Assembly: GCA_001513025.1 (NCBI GenBank)
Contig: LFRZ01000078.1
Coordinates: forward strand, 1 to 43,652
Direction of reading: 5' to 3'
Source: Gammaproteobacteria bacterium DTU037
GTDB lineage: Bacteria > Pseudomonadota > Gammaproteobacteria > Pseudomonadales > Pseudomonadaceae
DNA length: 43,652 nucleotides
A model generated the notes under the pieces. It saw only the letters and a program-made list of their open reading frames with translations. It was not told the DNA's origin and searched no databases. A program made the position numbers and the translations under genes. Positions 38,722-43,652 of the stretch are shown here, piece after piece (within the stretch, counting starts at the first letter, position 1; each line of letters begins with the position of its first letter).

Positions 38722-38858
38722 CTTGTTAGCTGTAGTAATATAATTAGCTTATTTTGCAAATTACTTTTACTGACAAGCAACAATAGCCCCCTTGTAAACT
38801 GCACTCAGAAAAACAAGTAAAGACACAGTGCACACACCCTGCGGTATTATGAGTCTGC

Positions 38859-38880
38859 CAATAGGGCCTAGGCCCTATTG
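38859..38880. repeat. Perfect 22-bp palindrome upstream of the LysR (gfnR-like) gene
   Basis: The half CAATAGGGCCT (38859-38869) is followed directly by its exact reverse complement (38870-38880), with no spacer. It ends 26 nt before the LysR start codon. It could be an operator for autoregulation or a cruciform/hairpin in the leader. Confidence 0.75.
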
Positions 38881-38906
38881 ATTAAGTAGACTTACTAGGA
38901 GTGAGC

Positions 38907-39800
38907 ATGCTGTATAACTGGGAAGGTATCGCAGAGTTTGTGAGCGTGGCCGAGACGCACAGCTTTACTCTTGCCGCAAAAAAGCTAGGCGTTTCAACCG
39001 CCCATGTCAGCCGTCAAATCAATGCGCTGGAATCACGCCTAGCCACCAAACTACTACAGCGCACCACACGTAAAGTCTCAGTAACCGAAATCGGTACCAT
39101 CTATTATCAACGCTGCCGGCAACTCCTCGACGATTTAGATGATGCAGAACATACGATAAGCAATCTGCAAAACAAACCAACCGGCAGACTCAAGATCACC
39201 GCACCAGTCACCTATGGTGAGGTAATCATTGCGCCACTGATTAACAACTTTATCACCCGCTACCCTGATCTCAATGTTCAAATGCTGCTCAGTAACCAGA
39301 CAATGGATCTAATTGCGGAGGGCTATGACCTCGCTATTCGCCAAGGCAAACTGGACGACTCCAGCATGATGGCCAAACGCCTCGCCTCGCGCACGCTCTA
39401 TCTGTGTGCCACACCAGCCTACCTTGCAGAGCATGGCGAGCCTAGCCAGTTAGCCGACCTCAATCAACATAATTGCTTACAAGGCTCACTGGATCACTGG
39501 CGTTTTCAGGAAAAAGGCAAAACACGCAATATTCAGATCAGTGGCAATCTGCGCTGTAACAGCGGCCGCACTTTAGTGGATGCCGCGTTAAAAGGGCTGG
39601 GCATTGTGCAGCTACCCGGGGAATATGTGTTGGCGCATATCCACAACGGGCAACTGGTCGCCCTACTGGAACAACACCGCACACCAGACGAAGGGGTTTG
39701 GGCGATTTATCCGCACAATCGGCACCTATTGCCCAAAGTACGCATGCTGATCGACTATCTTGAGCAAGAATTATCCAGTCAGTCTGTACTGGAATATTGA
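38907..39800 (+). CDS. gfnR: LysR-family regulator divergent from frmA (GfnR-like)
   Basis: The 297 aa protein has an N-terminal helix-turn-helix (about 5-63: WEGIAEFVSVAETHSFTLAAKKLGVSTAHVSRQINALE). The effector domain follows (about 88-290; GRLKITAPVTYGEVIIAPL). In P. aeruginosa the LysR gene gfnR lies beside adhC and activates glutathione-dependent formaldehyde detoxification. Position and orientation here match, so the symbol is by context. The ATG at 38907 has AGGAG about 5 nt upstream; the GTG at 38901 is too close to it. Confidence 0.83.
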   Translation: MLYNWEGIAEFVSVAETHSFTLAAKKLGVSTAHVSRQINALESRLATKLLQRTTRKVSVTEIGTIYYQRCRQLLDDLDDAEHTISNLQNKPTGRLKITAPVTYGEVIIAPLINNFITRYPDLNVQMLLSNQTMDLIAEGYDLAIRQGKLDDSSMMAKRLASRTLYLCATPAYLAEHGEPSQLADLNQHNCLQGSLDHWRFQEKGKTRNIQISGNLRCNSGRTLVDAALKGLGIVQLPGEYVLAHIHNGQLVALLEQHRTPDEGVWAIYPHNRHLLPKVRMLIDYLEQELSSQSVLEY

Positions 39801-39989
39801 GCGAGGATAATGACTTTGTCTGAGTGAAGTCGATCATAGATTTGGCCAGAGAACCTCAATGCAAGGCAGCAGTACTGATCCGCAGGGGTCACCCAGAGTG
39901 CGGCATGCTCGGCCCGCAAGCGGCTTGATCTTCACGAGAAAAGAACCGACACTGACTTATGAATCAACCTCTCCACAGCGAGCAACACC

Positions 39990-41240
39990 TTGTCGATATC
40001 CTCTGATAGCAAAGCCGATCGAAAAAGCAGACACCCGCAGACATCAACTCTGACCCCGAGCGCATCAAGCCATCCGCACATTCACAGACTTACGCAAATA
40101 TACCGAGCGCGCAGCGAGATCAATCAGGCTATTACTCACATGAGTAACGAGGACGAATTGTTTCCTCTTTTCTGTCAGCTGGCGGTTGAATTCGGCGGTG
40201 TTAGCTTCGCTTGGATAGGGATTGCCGATCTGCAATCGGAACGCATTATTCTAGTAGAAAGTTTTGCCACCGATACTGATTTCCTGCAAAATATTCACAT
40301 TTCAACACGGCAAGACACAGCCGCAGGCTGCGGGCCATCGGCGACGGCATATCGTAACAATCACCCTGTGCTCACCTCGGATTGGGCAAACAGTCCATTG
40401 ACAAAAGCCGAGCATACAACGGCCAGCGGTTTAAATTGGGCGAGCAGTGGCGCCTTCCCTATCCAACGCAATGGACAACCTTTTGCCGTACTATCGGTGT
40501 ATCACGAGACGGAGAACTTTTTCGATAGTGAAAGCTACGGGCTTTTCGAGGTTATATCCCGCAACATCACCTTTGCCCTGAACAACTTCGACTGGGAACA
40601 AGCACGTCATCACGCCTTAGAGACTCTGCGGAGCAATGAACAACATTTCCGCGCCTATTTCGAACATTCAATGTTTGGCATGGCCGCAAGCCGCCCTGAT
40701 GAAAGTTGGATTGAGGTCAATCAGGCGCTGTGCGACATACTCGGCTACACGGCTGAAGAGCTTGTAACCACAACCAGGGATGCGTTGACCCACCCTGATG
40801 ATATAGAGCCCAACCATACCCTCTTTAAGCAATTACTCGACGACAGCATTGACGAGTTTATGCTAGAGAAGCGCTTTATCAAAAAGTCCGGTGAGATCAT
40901 TGATGCTCACTTAGCCGTACGCGCCGTTCGAAACACCGATGGCAGCCTTGCCTATGCCGTAGCACTGATTGCAGATATTTCACTGCGTAAGCTGGCAGAA
41001 CGGCGTGAGCACATGCACCGCAACACCTTAGAAAAAGTAGCTCGAGGGGGTTCTCTGCAAGACATTATGGCACAGGTGATCCAATCGATTGAATCAATGC
41101 ACCCTGACGCAATGTGTTCGATTCTGCTGATGGACGATAAAGGAGAGCACCTGCTGAATGGCGCAGCACCCAGCCTTCCCGACTCTTTTAACAACGCCAT
41201 CAATGGCATCAAAATTGGCACAGGGGTTGGCTGTTGCTGA
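39990..41240 (+). CDS. N-terminal half of split sensor: GAF-PAS-partial GAF
   Basis: The 416 aa product has a first GAF domain (about 35-195, RARSEINQAITHMSNEDELFPLFCQLAVEFGGVSFAWIG, with GCGPSATAYRNNHPVLTSDW). A PAS domain follows (about 212-335, AYFEHSMFGMAASRPDESWIEVNQALCDILGYTAEEL). Then comes the first half of a second GAF (about 345-416), cut by the TGA inside GTGVGCC. The only near start codons are TTG 39990 (no ribosome site) and ATG 40140, which would remove part of the first GAF helix. If translated alone it would be a sensor without an output domain. Confidence 0.75.
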   Translation: MSISSDSKADRKSRHPQTSTLTPSASSHPHIHRLTQIYRARSEINQAITHMSNEDELFPLFCQLAVEFGGVSFAWIGIADLQSERIILVESFATDTDFLQNIHISTRQDTAAGCGPSATAYRNNHPVLTSDWANSPLTKAEHTTASGLNWASSGAFPIQRNGQPFAVLSVYHETENFFDSESYGLFEVISRNITFALNNFDWEQARHHALETLRSNEQHFRAYFEHSMFGMAASRPDESWIEVNQALCDILGYTAEELVTTTRDALTHPDDIEPNHTLFKQLLDDSIDEFMLEKRFIKKSGEIIDAHLAVRAVRNTDGSLAYAVALIADISLRKLAERREHMHRNTLEKVARGGSLQDIMAQVIQSIESMHPDAMCSILLMDDKGEHLLNGAAPSLPDSFNNAINGIKIGTGVGCC

Positions 41241-41258
41241 ACTGCAGCCTTTTCAGGC

Positions 41259-43175
41259 ATGCGAGTTATTGCCGAAGATATCGCCTCTCACCCCGACTGG
41301 ATAATGTACCACGACATCGCCGCCGCAGGTCTTGGCGCCTGTTGGTCAGAGCCCATCCGCTCCACATCAAATAGAATATTAGGCACCTTTGCTATTTACC
41401 GCAGGGCACCAAGCTTACCTGACGAGCACGAACTCGAATTAATAGAAAACGCAGCTAATCTGATTGGTATCGCCATCGAAAGAGTTCACGCGGAAGAAGA
41501 ACTCCATCTTGCAGCCTCCATCTACAGCAACAGTGCCGAGGCCGTACTGGTCACAGATGCCAATAACTGCATCGTTGCACTCAACCCCGCATTCAGCAAA
41601 ATAACCGGCTATACCCTTGATGATATCCGTGGCAAAAACCCATCTCTGCTCCACTCAGGCCGGCACAACGCCGATTTCTTTCAAGCCATGTGGCAATCTA
41701 TCACTCACAGAGGTTTTTGGCAGGGCCAGGTCTGGAATCGTCGTAAAGACGGTGAAATCTTCCCAGAATGGCTCACCATTAATACCATTCAAGACGAGCA
41801 AGGTAACGTCCAGCGCTATGTGTCCATGGGTTCAGACATCACCAACCAAGTACGCTCAGACGATCTGATTTGGCGTCAAACAAACTACGACTTTCTCACC
41901 GATTTACCCAACCGTTATATGTTTCAGGACCGCTTAGCCCAGGAAATTCTAAAATCGATACATGAAGGTTCCTTACTGGCACTGCTCTTTATTGATCTTG
42001 ATAAATTTAAAGAGGTCAACGATACCTACGGCCACCCTATAGGTGACCAACTTCTAGTCAAGTCCGCCGAGCGCATCAATAGCTGTATCCAAGAAACCGA
42101 TAGTTTGGCACGCATGGGCGGTGACGAATTTATTGTTATGCTGCCCAAACTGGCCTGCACTATTGATGCTGAAAAAGTGGCTGCGCAAATCATCAGCGCG
42201 CTGGCCGAACCCTATCCCATCAATGGCGAAACCATCTATATTGGCGCCAGTATAGGTATTACTTTCTGTCCAGACGACGCTTGTGAGGTTGATCAGTTAA
42301 TCAACAACGCCGACCAGGCCATGTATATATCTAAGTCAGCAGGCCGCAACCGTCTGAGCTATTTCACCCAAGCGCTGCATGATGAAGCGCGTAATCGCCT
42401 AAAACTGTTAAAAGATATGCGCTCAGCGGTTGAAAAACGAGAGTTTGAGCTGCATTTTCAGCCCATCATTGATTTAAGCAATGGACGCATTGTCAAAGCC
42501 GAGGCACTGATCCGCTGGAATCACCCAGAACACGGCATGATCAGCCCTGCTGAGTTTATTCCCATGGCAGAGGAAAGCGGATTAATCGTAGGTATCGGCG
42601 ACTGGGTATTTAGGGAGGCTGCCGCCAAGGTCAAACGCTGGTGTGAGTTGTTTCATAGCGAGTTACAGGTATCGGTTAATATCTCACCCGTGCAGTTTCA
42701 GAGTCTTGCCCTAAGCATTACTGACTGGCTGGATTACCTCACTACTCTGGGATTAGAAGCAAAACACCTGAGCATCGAAATCACCGAGGGTCTACTGCTC
42801 AATCTGACCGATGATGTGAAGGATAAGCTGCTCCAGTTCCGCGATGCCGGGATTCAGGTGGCGATTGATGACTTTGGTGTAGGCTACTCAGCCCTGTCGT
42901 CTCTTAGGAAATTCGCGATTGACTACCTCAAGATTGATCAGTCTTTTATACGGCATATCGAAACTGAGCAGAATGATTTGGCGTTATGTGAAGTCATTGT
43001 CATTATGGCCCACAAGCTCGGCCTCAAAGTCATCGCTGAAGGAGTCGAAACCGAGGAGCAAAGCCGTCTATTGTTGGACCTAGGTTGTGATTACGGTCAA
43101 GGCTACCTCTTCTCCCGCCCGCTACCTGCGGCGAAATTTGAAGCCTTCTTGATAAAGGATATGAGCGCAGACTGA
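41259..43175 (+). CDS. C-terminal half of split sensor: partial GAF-PAS-GGDEF-EAL
   Basis: The 638 aa product begins in the middle of a GAF domain (MRVIAEDIASHPDWIMYHDIAAAGLGACWSEPI). It then has a PAS domain (about 84-200), GGDEF (about 205-375) and EAL (about 385-632). GGDEF is intact at 287-291 and the EAL motif at 415-417; DDFGVGYS, KIDQSFI and EGVET of the phosphodiesterase site are present. The inhibitory RxxD site before GGDEF reads QETD, so product inhibition is probably lost. It could be made from the ATG at 41259, 18 nt after the TGA, but only a weak AGG precedes it. Cyclic-di-GMP synthesis and/or breakdown is the expected activity. Confidence 0.8.
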   Translation: MRVIAEDIASHPDWIMYHDIAAAGLGACWSEPIRSTSNRILGTFAIYRRAPSLPDEHELELIENAANLIGIAIERVHAEEELHLAASIYSNSAEAVLVTDANNCIVALNPAFSKITGYTLDDIRGKNPSLLHSGRHNADFFQAMWQSITHRGFWQGQVWNRRKDGEIFPEWLTINTIQDEQGNVQRYVSMGSDITNQVRSDDLIWRQTNYDFLTDLPNRYMFQDRLAQEILKSIHEGSLLALLFIDLDKFKEVNDTYGHPIGDQLLVKSAERINSCIQETDSLARMGGDEFIVMLPKLACTIDAEKVAAQIISALAEPYPINGETIYIGASIGITFCPDDACEVDQLINNADQAMYISKSAGRNRLSYFTQALHDEARNRLKLLKDMRSAVEKREFELHFQPIIDLSNGRIVKAEALIRWNHPEHGMISPAEFIPMAEESGLIVGIGDWVFREAAAKVKRWCELFHSELQVSVNISPVQFQSLALSITDWLDYLTTLGLEAKHLSIEITEGLLLNLTDDVKDKLLQFRDAGIQVAIDDFGVGYSALSSLRKFAIDYLKIDQSFIRHIETEQNDLALCEVIVIMAHKLGLKVIAEGVETEEQSRLLLDLGCDYGQGYLFSRPLPAAKFEAFLIKDMSAD

Positions 43176-43261
43176 CATGCCATAAGCGACTCCAAGCTAA
43201 GGTGTGCAAACGGAGTTGCCGCATCTAGCCGATCGCAAGAGCCGTATCTGATGACCTGTAA

Positions 43262-43303
43262 TTAATACAAATCAAGGCATACGGCAGACATTCGGCTTAT
43301 TAT
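43262..43303 (+). promoter_or_regulatory. Putative ANR/DNR (FNR-class) promoter of the DUF2249 gene
   Basis: TTAAT-ACAA-ATCAA (43262-43275) matches the FNR-class box TTGATNNNNATCAA at 9 of 10 fixed positions. A TATTAT -10 box lies at 43298-43303. An RNA start near 43310 would place the box centre at -41.5, the class II position, and leaves a 25-nt leader to the ATG. No good -35 is needed in such promoters. Confidence 0.6.
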
Positions 43304-43334
43304 CCCTAAAGGTTTACCCTCTAGAGGATTTTAC

Positions 43335-43592
43335 ATGAGCACGTCTGCTGCAAAATCCAGTTACACCGCTTATCCCTTTGATGCGCGTGTGATTGCGCAC
43401 CGCTTTCGTCATTCTGCAATTTTTGGTGCGTTAGATGCTCTGAACCCCGGTGAAGCGATGCGTTTCGTAAACGACCACGACCCCTTGCCCTTGATCAATC
43501 AGATGCAACAGCGCTACGGTGAGCGTGTGAAGGTGATTTACCAGCAGCGTGAGCCCAGCGTGATAATGATTGATTTTGTTATCGTAGGGTAA
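43335..43592 (+). CDS. DUF2249 domain protein
   Basis: The 85 aa soluble protein matches DUF2249: FDARVIAHRFRHSAIFGALDALNPGEAMRFVNDHDPLPLINQMQQRYGE, ending in a beta strand. The family has a TusA-like fold and is often encoded with nitric-oxide, nitrite or hemerythrin-type genes under low-oxygen control. The exact role is not established. A GAGG ribosome site precedes the ATG at 7 nt. An FNR-class box upstream suggests anaerobic expression. Confidence 0.85.
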   Translation: MSTSAAKSSYTAYPFDARVIAHRFRHSAIFGALDALNPGEAMRFVNDHDPLPLINQMQQRYGERVKVIYQQREPSVIMIDFVIVG

Positions 43593-43597
43593 AGATA

Positions 43598-43623
43598 AAG
43601 TGATGCTGCGATCAGCGTCACTT
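43598..43623 (+). terminator. Probable terminator of the DUF2249 gene
   Basis: AAGTGATGCTG (43598-43608) pairs with CAGCGTCACTT (43613-43623) over 11 bp with one G-T wobble around CGAT. It starts 5 nt after the stop codon. Only a short T run follows. Confidence 0.55.
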
Positions 43624-43652
43624 ACATTGCACAGCAAATAATATCCAATATA

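Larger units (their letters stand above)
39990..43175 (+). pseudogene. GAF-PAS-GAF-PAS-GGDEF-EAL c-di-GMP sensor gene interrupted by an in-frame TGA
   Basis: One frame runs from about 39990 to 43175 and is open except for a TGA at 41238-41240. The reading just before is GTGVGCC and just after TAAFSGMRVIAEDI. Together they rebuild a GAF motif of the type GxGSCGTAAFxGxRVIVEDI, so the TGA stands where a glycine codon (GGA) is expected, one G-to-T change away. The combined protein would be about 1060 residues with GAF, PAS, GAF, PAS, GGDEF and EAL domains. The two halves are listed separately. The start is also weak (TTG, no ribosome site), and a better-looking N-terminus lies in another frame at 39959. 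Confidence 0.8.

Noticed and set aside
41238..41240. TGA in the split sensor gene as a selenocysteine codon
   Set aside because: The position corresponds to a glycine, not a redox cysteine, in the GAF motif, and I see no selenocysteine-insertion-type hairpin immediately after it.

Overview
The window looks like chromosomal DNA of a gammaproteobacterium in or near the Pseudomonadaceae with moderate GC. I infer this from the block thrS-infC-rpmI-rplT-pheS-pheT-ihfA-merR, the divergent pair of a LysR regulator and class III alcohol dehydrogenase (gfnR/adhC-like), an ExaC-type aldehyde dehydrogenase beside yjcH-actP, and several small families common in Pseudomonas (DUF2789, DUF3087, DUF1285, YheU). 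The lower GC would fit a Thiopseudomonas- or Denitrificimonas-like genus, but I cannot prove that from the sequence. I saw no insertion sequence, prophage, CRISPR array or integron. This is mostly core genome with a few unusual loci.

Layout. Positions 1-50 hold the 5' part of an initiator tRNA-Met gene (minus strand, cut by the window edge). Next come dinB, a yqaA-like membrane gene and a DUF3087 gene (plus), a small YgdI/YgdR-like lipoprotein and a YheU gene (minus), and a DedA-PAP2 fusion gene (plus). A comEA-like gene and exaC (minus) follow, then yjcH-actP (minus) and a LysR gene (plus): a C2 (ethanol, acetaldehyde, acetate) module. Positions 10.6-13.0 kb carry a DUF2789 gene, an amt transporter and a lipoprotein, all minus. 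Positions 13.4-18.1 kb carry ppiC, ybiT (minus), a pseudouridine-synthase-like gene, yehS and a stand-alone trpB. Positions 18.1-23.6 kb are a minus-strand run: NlpC/P60 lipoprotein, DNA-3-methyladenine glycosylase I-like protein, a YadGH-like ABC exporter, DUF1285, a radical SAM protein and a TetR regulator.

Positions 23.8-31.1 kb are the translation cluster, read on the minus strand from thrS to the merR-like gene. A tRNA-Val(GAC) gene lies upstream of thrS. Then come an L,D-transpeptidase, a cysteine-motif small protein, and divergent tesA and ybbA-ybbP. A DCC (DUF393) protein, class III alcohol dehydrogenase and its divergent LysR regulator follow. The window ends with a multi-domain GAF-PAS-GAF-PAS-GGDEF-EAL gene interrupted by an in-frame TGA, and a DUF2249 gene behind what looks like an ANR/DNR-type promoter.

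Most notable observations: (1) the c-di-GMP sensor gene is open in one frame on both sides of a single TGA that replaces a probable glycine codon inside a GAF motif; (2) the predicted leader of the formaldehyde-detoxification gene folds as a three-way junction close to a TATAAT box; (3) a perfect 22-bp palindrome precedes the neighbouring LysR gene; (4) infC probably starts at AUU just after the thrS stop; (5) trpB has no trpA; (6) an RsuA-like protein lacks the catalytic aspartate; (7) an FNR-class box, -10 and start codon are correctly spaced before the DUF2249 gene. I did not find a clearly new defence or mobile system.
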